From Cherax quadricarinatus (Eukaryota; Arthropoda; Malacostraca; Decapoda; Parastacidae): a stretch of 64,000 nt of DNA. The notes beneath the pieces are model-generated. The model was not told the origin of the DNA. It searched no databases and worked only from the letters and a program-made list of their open reading frames with translations. The position numbers and the translations under genes are program-made. The DNA lies in the NCBI RefSeq assembly GCF_038502225.1, contig NW_027196949.1, positions 1-64,000 on the forward strand, in the 5' to 3' direction. Below, one piece after another: positions 19,321 through 31,396 of the stretch (positions are counted from its first letter, which is position 1; each line of letters begins with the position of its first letter).

Positions 19321-20632
19321 CATCACTCTAGCCACCTTGTTTCTCGCTGACAGTGTTGCACCTGCCACTATCTTCGTGAAAACTGTCAGATGTAGCAGAG
19401 ACTGTGTTTCTGCTTCCGTTTTCAACGCTAATTCATTTTCACTTGTTTACAAAAAAATATTTAATATATAATTTTGAAAAATCAGTAACTTTTACATAGA
19501 GAATCCATTGGGTACATTGAATAAGGAAGAGGCCCTGAGGTTCTTGAAGGAGGCCCAGAAGAGGTTTCGAGCCTACGCTAACCAGAAGGAGCCAAGCAGG
19601 ACCTTCACTAGGTGCCGCCTCAAGGAGCAGCTTTGCCTAGCACTGGATCGGGGACGGGGTGCTCCTGACGACCAGCCTGGAGAAACAGATTTCCCTGCTG
19701 GGAACGTCGCAGTCAATCACCACCTGGAGGTGACCACCAACGAGGCGGAAACCCTGTACACTATGAACGTACAGGCGCAAGAGGAAATCTCACCTACCTC
19801 CACACAGAAACAAGGGGAAATCTCACCTACCTCCACACAGGAACAAGGGGAGACCTCATCCTCTGCCTCCACACAGGAGCAAGGGGAGACCTTACTGGAG
19901 GAAAGCGAGGAAATCCCGACTACCTCCTCACAGGCGCAAGAGACCTCACCCTCAAAGATGCCAGAAAGGGCTACCAGCAACCCGGAACCTTTATATTTCC
20001 AGGATCTACTGAGGTTCTGGGAAGAGAAAGAGTGTAAGGACCAACTAGATGATGGCTGTGTTATAGTGACACCTGGAAGCGAAGAGATGGATGGTGCACT
20101 AGCTGTCACCAAGAGCTGTGCAGTGGACATCAAGTGTCTTAAAATTGGTTTTATTATTTTGGTGCATCCCGAACTGTGTTGTAAAGAGGACACTTGCGCA
20201 CCTGGGCAGACACAGGTGACAACACCTCCAAGGTTGACCTTCCAGGAGCAGATAGATGCACCTCCACTATCGTGTTTACAGGAGGAGGAGGAGGAGGAGG
20301 AGGCCCCTTCCTTCATCCCGGTGGAGAATAGGAGGAAGGTCACTTCCTCCATCCCGGTGGAGAAGAGGAGGAAGGTCACTTCCTCCATCCCGGTGGAGAA
20401 GAGGAGGAAGGTCACTTCCTCCATCCCGGTGGAGAAGAGGAGGAAGGTCACTTCCTCCATCCCGGTGGAGAAGAGGAGGATGGTCACTTCCTCCATCCCG
20501 GTGGAGAAGAGGAGGAAGGTCACTTCCTCCATCCCGGTGGAGGAAGTGACCTTCGTCCTTCCCCTACCCCTCCCCCTTCCCTGTGGAGAAGAGTAAGAAG
20601 GCCACCTCCTTGTTCTCGCCATCCCTCTACCC

Positions 20633-20645
20633 TTCCTTCTACACT
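20633..20645 (+). repeat. Target-site duplication of jockey-like LINE, left
   Basis: TTCCTTCTACACT before the LINE pairs with TTCCTTATACACT at 22828-22840 after it (12 of 13 identical). This fixes both LINE boundaries. Confidence 0.7.
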
Positions 20646-22827
20646 TAATTACTCGGTTGCCATATTTTTTGACCTTGAGAAGGCATATGACACAACTTGG
20701 AGGTATAATATTTTGGCCCAAGCCCACTCCTCAGGCCTCCGAGGCAATCTACCATCCTTCCTTAAGAACTTTTTAACTGACAGACATTTCCGTGTTCGAG
20801 TCAATAATGTGCTCTCCCCGGACTTCGTCCAAGCTGAAGGTGTCCCTCAGGGATGTGTTCTGAGCACAACACTTTTTCTCCTTGCTATAAATGATTTGGC
20901 CTCTGTTCTTCCACCCAATATTTGGTCATCACTCTATGTAGATGACTTCGCTATTGCATGTGCAGGCCCTGACTGTCATCTCATTACAGTTTCTCTCCAG
21001 CATGCAGCTGACCGTGTTTCCAATTGGGCCACCACGCATGGGTTTAAATTTTCCAGTACCAAAACTCACCAAATTACTTTCACTAGACGCTCTGTCATCT
21101 CCGATCATCCTTTGTACCTCTATGGCTCCCGTATCCCCGAACGTGATAGTCAGATTTCTAGGCCTTCTCTTTGACCGTAGGTTATCCTGGAAACCTCACA
21201 TTACCTCTCTGAAGGCAACTTGTCACAGCCGGCTGAACCTTCTTAAAACCCTTGCTCATCTTTCCTGGGGAGCTGATCGTCGAACTCTGCTTCGCCTACA
21301 TTCAGCCCTCATTTATTGGAAACTCGATTATGGTGACCAGATCTATTCAGCAGCCTCTCCTGCTACTCTCTCTAGCCTTAACCCCATCCATCACCAAGGA
21401 TTACGTTTATGCCTTGGTGCTTTTCGCTCTTCCCCTGTTGAGAGCCTCTATGCAGAAGCGAATGTTCCATCCTTGTCTGATCGCCGTGATGCCCATTGCC
21501 TTCGCTACTATGTACGCTCTCACGATCTCCACAATCCTTCCATTTATAGAATGGTCACCGATATTAGTAGACATTATTTGTTCGCCGTCCCTGTTTGCTC
21601 CGTCCCTTCTCTCTTCGCCTACATTCGCCCTTGTCTTCCCTTCAGTTACCACCTTCATATGTTCATATAGCATCTCACTTTTCCCTATCCCCCTGGGAAG
21701 TTCCTGCTGTTCGGGTCTGTTCTTTCTCACTCCCTTGCTCGAAAGCCCAACTGCCTACGGTGGCTTCCCGCTCTCTTTTTCTTGATCACTTCCACTCTCA
21801 TTCTCATGCCATCGCCGTGTACACAGATGGCTCTAAGTCTTCAGACGGCGTCGGATTCGCAGCAGTGTTTCCGGACAGCGTCGTACGAGGGCATTTACTA
21901 TCTTCGGCTAGCATTTTTACTGCTGAATTGTATGCCATTCTCGCAGCACTTATTCGTATTGCATCTATGCCTGTGTCATCATCTGTGGTAGTCTCAGACT
22001 CCCTTAGTGCTCTACAGGCTATACGAAAATTTTATACACCTCGCCCCCTAGTTCTCCGTATCCAACTTTGGCTACGCCGTATCTCTACCAAGCATAAAGG
22101 TATTGTTTTTTGTTGGGTCCCTGGTCGTGTTGACGTACAGGGCAAAGAACAAGCGGACACTGCTGCGCGGTCAGCAGTACATAACCTACCAATTTCATAT
22201 AGAGGTGTTCCATTTCTGGGCTATTTTGCTGTAATAGCAACCCACCTTCACACCCGTTGGCAACAACGTTGGTCAACTCTGCTCGGTAACAAACTTCATT
22301 CCATTAAACCGGGCATAGGTTACTGGCCGTCTTCTTGTCATCAGTGCCGAGGTTGGGAGACTACTCTCTCCCGCCTTCGCATTGGCCACACTCGTCTTAC
22401 TCATGGATATCTCACGGAGAGGCACCCTGTTCCTCTCTGTGAGCAGTGTCAAGTTCCAGTATCGATTAGCCACATTCTGTTAGACTGCCCTCTCTATCAA
22501 CGAGCACGCAGAATTTACCTCCAACGTCGTCTCCGCTCTACTACTCTCTCTTTACCTTCCCTTCTTGCTGATGGACCCTCCTTTATTCCTGACTCTCTCA
22601 TTGACTTCTTGACAACGACTGATTTACTCCACAAACTCCGATGATGATACCTTTCGCACTCCCATCATTGCTGCCCTCTACCCTTACACCATCCACTGTC
22701 CCGCTGTTCTCCGTAACCTGTTACTCATCCATCTCCCTTTTTCCACCTGATACCCTCGCTTCCTTCCTGCCCTGCAGCGCTGTATAGCCCTTGTGGCTTA
22801 GCGCTTCTTTTTGATTATAATAATAAT
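20646..22827 (+). pseudogene. Jockey/I-type LINE, 5'-truncated RT plus RNase H
   Basis: Begins inside the reverse transcriptase (FFDLEKAYDTTW), then VPQGCVLSTTLF and YVDDFAIA. The RNase H domain follows (YTDGSKSSDGVGFAA; FTAELYAIL; VSDSLSALQA; QADTAA), then a C-terminal zinc-knuckle (CEQCQ...H...DCP) and a stop at 22642-22644. The frame changes near 21147 (a 2-nt loss) and near 21592, giving three open segments: up to 21174, 20942-21670 and 21595-22644. The RNase H His normally in the P-G-H-V-G motif is Arg here (WVPGRVDVQG). The 3' end is 'agcgctgtatagccc', 'tggcttagcgc' and (taa)n. Inactive. Confidence 0.85.
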
Positions 22828-24362
22828 TTCCTTATACACTCTGGATATTCCCTCCTTCCCCTCCACTTCCTTCTTCACTGTGAAGGACACTCCCTCCTCC
22901 CTGTCCTCCACCTACACAGTGGAGGACATTCCCTCCTCCTCCTCCTCCGTCACTGTGGAGATGTAGGACACTGCCCCCTCCCTGTCCTCCTCAACTGTGG
23001 AGGAGATGGAGGGAATGTGTTCCACACAGGAGCAAGGGAAGACCTCACCCTCCAGTTCCACACGGGAGCAAGGGGAGACCTTACTGGAGGAGATCAAGGA
23101 GATCTCGACTACCTCCTCACAGGTGCAAGAGACCTCACCCTCAAATATGACAGAAAGGGCTACCAGTAACCCGGATTTATATCCCCAGGATCTAGAGAAG
23201 CAATGTAAGGACCAGCTAGATGATGATGGCTGAGTAATAGTGACACTTGGAAGCAAAGAGATGGACGCAGCACCAGCCATCACCAAGAGCTGTGCGGTGG
23301 ACATCAAGCGTCTTAAAAATAATTTTATTATGGCACATCCCCAACTGTCACCTCCAAGGTTGACCTTCCAGAAGCAGATAAAATCTCCACTGTCGTGTAC
23401 AGAGGAGGAGGAGGAGGAGGAGGAGGAGGTCCCTTCCTCCTTCACTGTGGAGGAGAAGATGGAAGACACTGTCTCCCTCTCCCTGTCTTCCCGCTACCCT
23501 TCCTTCATCCCGCTGGTGAAGAGGAAGAAGGTCACTTCGTCCTCTCCCTACCACCGTTCCCCCTCCCTCTACCCTTCCTTCTACACTCTAGAGAAGAGTA
23601 AGATCACTCCCTCTTACACCTCCACTTCCTCCTACACTGTTGAGGAAATAGAGGACACTCCCTCCTCCACCTCCCTGTCCTCCTACACCGTGGAGGACAC
23701 TCCTTCCTCCCCCTCCCCATACCCTTCCTCCTTCACCGTGGAAGAGGACAGTGAGGACACTCCCTTCTTCCCCTACTCTTCCTCCTTCACAGTGGAAAAC
23801 AAGATAAAGGAAGCTACTCCTTCCTCCTCATCAGAGTTAAAAGAGCCCGCCACGAGTGGGCGCTCAGTGTACCACTACTCTGAGTGGTCCGTCCATTACC
23901 AAGCACGCCACGTACAAGTAACCTGCCTTGCCAGGAATCACGTGATGGATCCCCCCTCCCCTAGCAGTGTAAGGGATCCCCCCTCCGCTATCAGTGTAAG
24001 GGAGCCACGACACTCTACCACCTCAACTCCCACTGATGAACACAGCTGGTTTCTCTCCTCGCCGACCCAGGAGACTGCAGGTCACCTGCACAGTGTGGGA
24101 CTCTCAGTGAGCGGTCTCTAAGCTTGCTGTTGAATCCCCTATGAGCCATAGAGGTGAATGTTCAGGAATCCCCTGAACCACTGGACGGCATCATGGATCC
24201 CTTAAGCCACTAGGGGTCCCCTGAACCATTGAACAGCATCATTGTCCCCTGAACCAATGGGCAGGGCACCAGGGATTCTCTGAACCAAGTGGGAGGGATC
24301 AGGGATACTAGGTGACTTCAGGGATACTAGCTGACATAAGGGGCTCTGTTTACTGAAGGGAT

Positions 24363-25015
24363 TTTGGCACGAGTCTCATATCTCAGAAGCTCTCTCTCAC
24401 CTCTGGTGATACCGACAATGTCTCCCTCACCCCTGGTGATACCGACATTGTCTCCCTCACCCCTGGTGATACCGACAATGTCTCCCTCACCCCTGGTGAT
24501 ACCGACAATGTCTCCCTCACCCCTGGTGATACCGACAATGTCTCCCTCACCCCTGGTGATACCGACAATGTCTCCCTCACCTCTGGTGATACCGACAATG
24601 TCTCCCTCACCCCTGGTGATACCGACAATGTCTCCCTCACCCCTGGTGATACCGACAATGTCTCCCTCACCCCTGGTGATACCAACAATGTCTCCCTCAC
24701 CCCTGGTGATACCGACAATGTCTCCCTCACCCCTGGTGATACCGACAATGTCTCCCTCACCCCTGGTGATACCGACAATGTCTCCCTCACCTCTGGTGAT
24801 ACCGACAATGTCTCCCTCACCCCTGGTGATACCGACAATGTCTCCCTCACCCCTGGTGATACCAACAATGTCTCCCTCACCCCTGGTGATACCGACAATG
24901 TCTCCCTCACCCCTGGTGATACCGACAATGTCTCCCTCACCCCTGGTGATACCGACGATGTCTCCCTCACCCCTGGTGATACCGACAATGTCTCCCTCAC
25001 CCCTGGTGATACTAT
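24363..25015 (+). repeat. 30-bp minisatellite, about 21 copies
   Basis: Very uniform 30-bp unit ('tctccctcacccctggtgat' plus 'accgacaatg'). Variants are cctct for cccct and accaac for accgac. As 30 is a multiple of 3, both strands stay open (SPLVIPTMSP on plus). That is not evidence of a gene. 24122-24362 before it holds decayed units around 'tcccctgaaccac'. Confidence 0.95.
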
Positions 25016-25200
25016 TTCATTGCTTTATATATTTTCCCTTTGCGTGCATGTGCCGTGCCATTTTCCCTGCATTACGAGAAAGATACATAAGCAGCACCTG
25101 GTACCTTTATTGCAGCGATGTTTCGCCCGAGCTGCAGGCGTTGAATTATTGTAGGTGAATTTCATTCCTGGAGACTTTAGATGAAGTGGAGAGGTTGTCT
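25016..25200. other. Spacer with one GAAAC hairpin motif
   Basis: No gene. Near 25108-25135 'gcgatgtttcgcccgagctgc' type sequence carries, on the minus strand, a hairpin followed by GAAAC, as in the foldback repeats. Confidence 0.3.
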
Positions 25201-25795
25201 GAGGTAGTCAGTCCCTCAGCTTTGATGGAAGTAATCAGTCTCTCAGATTTGATAGAAGGTAATCAGTCCCTTAGCCTTGATGGAAAGTAATCAGTCCCTC
25301 AGCCTTGATGGAAGGTAATCAGTCCCTCAGCCTTGATGGAAGGTAATCAGTCCCTCAGCCTTGATGGAAGGTAATCAGTCCCTCAGCCTTGATGGAAGGT
25401 AATCAGTCCCTCAGCCTTGATGGAAGGTAATCACTCCCTCAGCCTTGATGGAAGGCAATCACTCCCTCAGCCTTGATGGAAAGTAATCAGTCCCTCAGCC
25501 TTGATGGAAGGTAATCACTCCCTCAGCCTTGATGGAAGGTAATCACTCCCTCAGCCTTGATGGAAGGTAATCACTCCCTCAGCCTTGATGGAGAGTAATC
25601 AGTCCCTCAGCCTTGATGGAAGGTAATCATTCCCTCAGCCTTGATGGAAGGTAATCACTCCCTCAGCCTTGATGGAAAGTAATCAGTCCCACAGCCTTGA
25701 TGGAAGGTAATCACTCCCTCAGCCTTGATGGAGAGTAATCATTCCCTCAGCCTTGATGGAAGGTAATCAGTCCCTCAGCCTTGATGCAGCCTTGA
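25201..25795 (+). repeat. 28-bp minisatellite
   Basis: About 21 copies of a 28-bp unit, 'ccctcagccttgatggaagg' plus 'taatcagt' or 'taatcact'. Left-end copies are more diverged. Confidence 0.95.
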
Positions 25796-25804
25796 TGCAG
25801 CTTT

Positions 25805-26640
25805 TAAATCAACAAACTTCCCCAACACTAAATGTACACAGAACAAAATATGAAGTTCAATGATAACAAATTTCAATTAGTACTCCTCTATGGAAGACGT
25901 GAAGAAATGAAAGCTAGATCGGAGTATAAAACAAATTATAAACACACAATAGAGCGGAAAACTAATGTGAAGAACCTGGGAGTGATAATGTCAAAGAATC
26001 TCACTTACAAAGATCACAACAATATTATTATCACATCTGCTAGGAAAATGATAGAATGGATAATGAGAACCTTCAAAACAAGGGATGTCATGCCAGTGAT
26101 GATACTCTTTAATTCACTTGTTCTCTCTAGGCTGGAATATTACTGTACACTAATGAAGCAGGTGAAGCTGCTGACCTGGAGAATATACAGAGAACTTTCA
26201 CTGTACGTATAAGTACAGTCAGATACCTAAATTACTGGGACCCTTTGAGGTCCCTTGACCTGTACTCCTTGGAAAGCAGGCGAGCAAGATACATCATAAT
26301 TTACACATGGAAAATCCTAGAGGGACTGGTCCAAAATCTGCACACAGAAATCACTCTGTATGAAAGCAAATGACTGAGCAGACGGTGCAACATATGTTTC
26401 CAATAAAAAGCAGGGGTGCCGCGAGTACACTATGAGATATCATAAGCGTCTGGGGTCCAAGACTGCTCAGCAGAGCATCGCATCATGCATAAGAGTGATC
26501 AACCAGTTGGGCTATGGTTCGTACGCTGGATTGCGTGCAACAGTCGGTAAGAGCCTGGCTGATTACGCCTTTATCCATGGCGAGGCCTGATCATGGAACG
26601 GACCGCGGGGGCGTTGACCCCCGGAGCACTCTCCAGGTAG
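25805..26640 (+). pseudogene. LINE remnant: C-terminal RT and 3' end
   Basis: Open frame 25832-26212 contains VKNLGVIMSKNLTYKDH and MILFNSLVLSRLEYYC, the conserved 'K-x-L-G-V' and 'SRLEY' blocks after the RT palm of jockey/CR1-type LINEs. It continues in other frames (TVRYLNYWD; YIIIYTWKILEGL). The end, 'gcgttgacccccggagc' and 'ctctccaggtag', matches fragments at 17606-17860 and 52970-53110. Confidence 0.7.
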
Positions 26641-26927
26641 ATACACCCCCCCCTTCCCATTATTTTTATTAACTTAAAACAAAATCCCCAGAATGTCTGA
26701 GACATTGCCTAGAACACCTCAGTTTACATAATTTGTATTCTCTGTTTCCATTGTAGGAACTTATTATCGTGTAAAACATTTACACTTACACGTTTTAAAT
26801 TTTCTATTAAGCTAGAACTTTGTTTACGTTTTAAAGTGATGTTTATATTATGAGGAAGTTCTCTTTAATAATAATAATAATAATAATAATAATGATAATA
26901 ATAATAATTAGTAATAATAATAATAAC

Positions 26928-26970
<43 letters not shown>

Positions 26971-27269
26971 TTAGCTTGAGTAGACTCGGCAGAAAATTAT
27001 TACCCGAAAGGCGATTATCGTAACATTCTCACATAGGCGCTAAACCCTTATGGGTGATAGAGCAGAAGAGTCAGCAGGAGAGCAACTGCTACTACCAACT
27101 CCAGCAACGTCCTATACTACCGAGCTTCTTCAAGGCATAACTTCATCTTTTTATTTCTTTATACCCTTAACATCCATTTATATGATACACGAGGCAGCCA
27201 CTAGCATGACAAGCCATAATAATATATCATGACTTTGTGTAGGAAGAGCCTGGCATTAGTTTTTTTAAG
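26641..27269. other. AT-rich spacer with (AAT)n
   Basis: Holds a (TAA)n block at about 26865-26972 and a LINE terminus relic near 26985-27060 ('gcgctaaacccttatggg'). No gene seen. Confidence 0.5.
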
Positions 27270-28366
27270 AGAATATGGTTCCAGAGGTAGTCTCATAGTC
27301 CCAGAGTCAATATTATGGTTCCAGAGGTAGTCTCATAGTCCCAGAGTCAACATTATGGTCACAGAGCCAGTCTCATGGTCCCAGAGGTAGTCATATACTC
27401 CCAGAGTCATATAGTCCCAGAGTCATGGTTCCAGAGTCATTCTCATGGTCCCAGAGTCAATATTATGGTCCCAGAGCCAGTCTCATGGTCCCAGAGGTAG
27501 TCATATACTCCCAGAGTCATATAGTCCCAGAGTCATATAGTCCCAGAGTCATGGTCCCAGAGTCATTCTCATGGTCCCAGAGCCAGTCTCATGGTCCCAG
27601 AGTCAATATTATGGTCCCAGAGGTAGTCATATACTCCCAGAGTCATATAGTCCCAGAGTCATATAGTCCCAGAGTCATGGTCCCAGAGTCAGTCTCATGG
27701 TCTCAGAGCCAGTCTCATGGTCCCAGAGTCAGTCTCATGGTTCCAGAGCCAGTCTTATGGCCTAAGAGCCAGTCTCATGGTCCCAGAGGTAGTCATATAG
27801 TCCCAGAGACAGTTTCATGGTCCCAGAACTAGTCACATGGTTCCAGAGTCAGTCTCATGGTCCCAGAGCTGGTCTCATGGTCCCAGAAATAGCCTCATGG
27901 TCCCAGAAACAGCCTCATGGTCCCAGAAACAGTCTCATGGTCCCAGAAACAGTCTCATGGTCCCAGAAACAGCCTCATGGTCCCAGAAACAGCCTCATGG
28001 TCCCAGAAACAGCCTCATGGTCCCAGAAACAGTCCCTTGGTCCCAGAAACAGTCTCATGGTCCCAGAAACAGTCTCATGGTCCCAGAAACAGTCTCATGG
28101 TCCCAGAAACAGTCTCATGGTCCCAGAAACAGTCTCATGGTCCCAGAAACAGTCTCATGGTACCAGAAACAGTCTCATGGTCCCTGAAACAGTCTCATGG
28201 TCCCAGAAACAGTCTCATGGTCCCTGAAACAGTCTCATGGTCCCAGAAACAGTCTCATGGTCCCAGAAACAGTCTCATGGTCCCAGAAACAGTCTCATGG
28301 TCCCAGAAACAGTCTCATGGTCCCAGAAACAGTCCCATGGTCCCAGAAACAGTCCTATGGTCCTAT
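27270..28366 (+). repeat. 20-bp minisatellite
   Basis: The right half (from about 27880) is a regular 20-bp unit 'tctcatggtcccagaaacag'. The left half is older, with mixed units (agtcatatagtcccag, gtcaatattatggtcccag). All plus frames are open because of the repeat. Confidence 0.95.
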
Positions 28367-28397
28367 TTGAAGATAAAGCAACAAATTAGCGTACTAG

Positions 28398-29414
28398 TGT
28401 ACGAGTACAGCTTTTCATTATCAACCATCTCTGCTATTATCCTCTTCCATAGCATCAAACGATTTAATAAGACAAATTCTTCCTGATAACCTCAGTGACT
28501 CAGCAGAAATACAGGACCCTAACTATGCCAGTGCCATCACTGAATGGGAGACTTTTGCTGCTCCAGCACCAAACCCTAGTGCAGCACTGGCTGACAAACA
28601 GTCAAGCTGGGATGGCCTGATCGCTGAAACGGTGCTTGCCAACATGCTCAGGGCTGTAATATCAGACAGGGAGACTGCCCGTCTCCAGGCTGTGAGCGCA
28701 CATCACTCCAGGGACTTCCTCCAAGCAGTTCCCATATTGGCAATGGGAACACGATTCGACCCTAAGACCCTCCGTATTGCAGTGGCTCTGCGCCTCGCTG
28801 CCCCAATTCACACAGAATATATGTGTATTTGCGGCGAAGCGCAAGCAGACCAATACGGTCTACATGGTCTTAACTGTTCCAAAACCAAGGGCTGGCATGC
28901 AAGACACAATGAGGTCAACGACATCATTAAGAGAACCCTTGCTACAGCTAGATGCCCAGCCGAGACGGAGCCCCGATCACTAGCAGCCAACAATACCCAC
29001 AACCCAGCAAATCGCCCCGACGGGATCGCCATCTATCCTTGGAAGAATGGCAAGCTCTTAGCATGGGACTATACCTGTGTGTCCACACTGGCTGACACCT
29101 ATATCCATCACAGTGTGGGGCGACAGGGAGGAGCTGCTGACCACAGGGAGGAGTACAAGATCAGCAAGTACAGGGACATAAGCCAACAGTATCAATTTGT
29201 CCCAGTGGGATCAGAGACCTTGGGATCATGGGGAAAAAATGCCACACGTTTCCTTAAAGAATTGGGTTCCAGACTCATCGACACCACCAGGGACCCAAGG
29301 GCAGCCACTTTCATGTTCCAGCGCCTCAGCGTGGCCATCCAGAGGGGAAATGCTTGCTGCATAATTGGGTCGCGTCCGGCTTCGGAGGAACTGGAGGAAA
29401 TCCATAATCTTTAA
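28398..29414 (+). pseudogene. LINE C-terminus with restriction-like endonuclease
   Basis: An intact 338-codon open frame with no reverse transcriptase upstream. A zinc-knuckle-like CICGEAQADQYGLHGLNC (C-x-C...H...C) is followed by RPDGIAIYP and, about 14 residues on, WDYTC. A CCHC motif followed by R-P-D and D is the arrangement in R2/R4/NeSL-type LINEs that use a restriction-like endonuclease in place of an APE endonuclease. A long C-terminal part follows (FQRLSVAIQRGNACC). The open frame begins directly after the 20-bp array at 28398. Likely a 5'-truncated copy with a 3' UTR to about 29510. The intact frame over >1 kb suggests recent insertion; domestication is an alternative. Confidence 0.6.
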
Positions 29415-29620
29415 CATATTGTACCATTGTATTCATGTTTGTGCTTTCTGTAAATGTATTCTGTTTATTAATCAATTTTCCCATAGAATATAAAATACAG
29501 GAGATGGTAGAATAAGAAAATATTCAAACAGCTCTGGGGAGAACCTTGAGTTTTCCCTGAGGTACGTTTATTGTCTTCTCTGAGGATGAGGGTTTCCAGT
29601 CCAGTCATCGAGGTGGTACC

Positions 29621-29625
<5 letters not shown>
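29415..29625. other. LINE 3' UTR and spacer
   Basis: Probable 3' UTR of the preceding LINE fragment to about 29510, then nothing recognised up to the (TA)n tract. Confidence 0.4.

Positions 29626-29710
<85 letters not shown>
29626..29710. repeat. (TA)n microsatellite
   Basis: Long TA run with one TTTA interruption, abutting MITE copy 2. Confidence 0.95.
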
Positions 29711-30098
29711 GTCGTGCCGAATAGGCAGAACTTGCGATCTTGGCTTAAATAGCAACGCTCATCTTGTCATATAGGACAAGTGAAGATTTGTGTATGCAAT
29801 AATTTCGCCAAAATCATTCTGAACCTAACAAAAAATATTTATTTGATTGTGTTTGTTTAGTATTAAATTATTATAAACGTATTTAAAATATATTATGTTG
29901 GGTTAGGCTAAAATAAATTGCTCTTGTTATAATAAGGTTAGGCAAGTTTTCTAAGATTCTTTTGGTGCAAAATTAAAAATTGTTACATTAAAATTAATGA
30001 AAAAAATATATCTTTAAACGTATTAGAGAAAATTTCAGAAAGGACTTAATTTTAAATGAGTTCTTGCTAATTGACCAGTTTTACATATTCGGCACGAC
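29711..30098 (-). mobile_element. 388-bp MITE, copy 2
   Basis: Same 13-bp TIRs and exact length as copy 1, opposite orientation. Flanked on both sides by (TA)n (29626-29710 and 30099-30182). Confidence 0.85.
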
Positions 30099-30113
30099 AT
30101 ATATATATATATA

Positions 30114-30184
<71 letters not shown>

Positions 30185-30185
30185 G

Positions 30186-30262
30186 GCTGAAGGAGACTCG
30201 ACCCTACGAACCTTAGAACAAGGTACGCAGTGCTTTACCAATCTACCCACACTGGACAATAC
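30186..30262 (-). ncRNA. tRNA-like/SINE head fragment
   Basis: On the minus strand an A-box-like TGGGTAGATTGGTA is followed by an anticodon-arm-like ACCT...AGGT hairpin and a B-box-like GGGTCGAGTCTCC. The loop lacks the invariant U33, so it is probably a tRNA-derived SINE head and not a functional tRNA. Confidence 0.45.
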
Positions 30263-30378
30263 TTTGGCGTGTAGCTTGCGCTACACGTTGATCCAAGGCA
30301 GCCAGCTTTCAGGGAGAAGGCTTACAGCTTTTCATCTCATCCCCTGCATGCATCAGCCTTACTAGAGATTTTTATCAA

Positions 30379-30406
30379 TGCAAGGAATTCGCGAGAGCGA
30401 ATTCCT

Positions 30407-30410
<4 letters not shown>
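30379..30410. repeat. Perfect 14-bp hairpin with GAGA loop
   Basis: TGCAAGGAATTCGC, loop GAGA, then its exact reverse complement. It lies directly before a (TA)n tract (30411-30500). Confidence 0.9.
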
Positions 30411-30501
<91 letters not shown>

Positions 30502-30886
30502 CTCGTGCCGAACAGGCAGAACTTGCAATCTTAGCTTAAATAGCAACGCTCATCTTGCCATATAGAACAAGTGAAAATTTGTGTATGCAATAATTTCGCC
30601 AAAATCATTCTGAACCTAACGAAAAAAATATATTTCACTGTGTTTGTTTAGTATTAAATTATTGTAAACAAATCTAAAATATATTTAGTTGGGTTAGGCT
30701 AAAATAAATTGCGCTTGTTATAATAAGGTTAGGTAAGTTTTCTAAGTTCCTTTTGGTGCAAAATTATAAATTTTTACATCTGCATTAATGAAAAAAATAT
30801 ATCTTTAAACGTATAAGAGAAAATTTTAGAAAGGATTAAATTTTAAATGAGTTCTTGCTAATTGACCAGTTTTACATATTCGGCAC

Positions 30887-30889
<3 letters not shown>
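30502..30889 (-). mobile_element. 388-bp MITE, copy 3
   Basis: Same family, same length and orientation as copy 2. The left TIR has two substitutions (CTCGTGCCGAACA). It is flanked by (TA)n at 30411-30500 and 30890-30952. Confidence 0.85.
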
Positions 30890-30952
<63 letters not shown>

Positions 30953-30955
<3 letters not shown>

Positions 30956-31304
30956 ACGCTCTTCTTGCCGAATAAGGCAAGCGAAAATCTGTATGCAATA
31001 ATTTCGCAAAAGTCATTCTGAACCTAACGAAAAAAAATTATTTAATTGTGTTTGTTTATTATTAAATTATTGCAAACTTATCTAAAATATATTTAGCTGG
31101 ATTAGGCTAAATTAAACTGCGCTTGTTATAATAAGGTTAGGTAAATTTTCTAAGGTTCTTTAGGTACAAAATTATTAATTTTTATATTAATGTAAATGGA
31201 AAGAAATATATCTTTAAACGTATAAGAGAAATTTTTTTGGAAAGGACTTAATTTTAAATGAGTTCTTGCTAGCAAATTGACCAGCTTTACCTATTAGGTA
31301 CGAC
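30953..31304 (-). mobile_element. 388-bp MITE family, copy 4, truncated and diverged
   Basis: Lacks the first ~35 bp, then follows the family to 'gaccagctttacctattagg' and 'tacgac'. It lies between two (TA)n tracts (30890-30952 and 31315-31394). Confidence 0.75.
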
Positions 31305-31309
31305 ATATA

Positions 31310-31394
<85 letters not shown>

Positions 31395-31396
<2 letters not shown>

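Larger units (their letters stand above)
19478..24121 (+). pseudogene. Ser/Thr/Glu-rich repetitive gene-like locus, duplicated
   Basis: Not recognised as a known family. Module 1 is open from 19478 to 20596. An AG preceding 19486 could be a splice acceptor, since no good ATG precedes LGTLNKEEALRFLKEAQ. It contains STQEQGE repeats, a conserved-looking block (LLRFWEEKECKDQLDDG, KSCAVDIKCLK), a poly-Glu run and six 12-residue KVTSSIPVEKRR repeats. Module 2 (about 22841-24121) repeats the order: STQEQG, CKDQLDDDG, KSCAVDIKRLK, PPRLTFQKQI, poly-Glu, then SSFTVEE/DTPSS repeats. Module 1 frameshifts near 20590. Module 2 has TGA where module 1 has Cys (23230-23232). A jockey-like LINE (20646-22827) splits the two. 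Preservation of the non-repetitive block in both modules suggests a former protein. As it stands it is probably a pseudogene, though exons of a spliced gene are possible. Confidence 0.45.

Noticed and set aside
24363..25158. 264-aa SPLVIPTMSP-repeat frame
   Set aside because: 30-bp array open on both strands; no non-repetitive domain.
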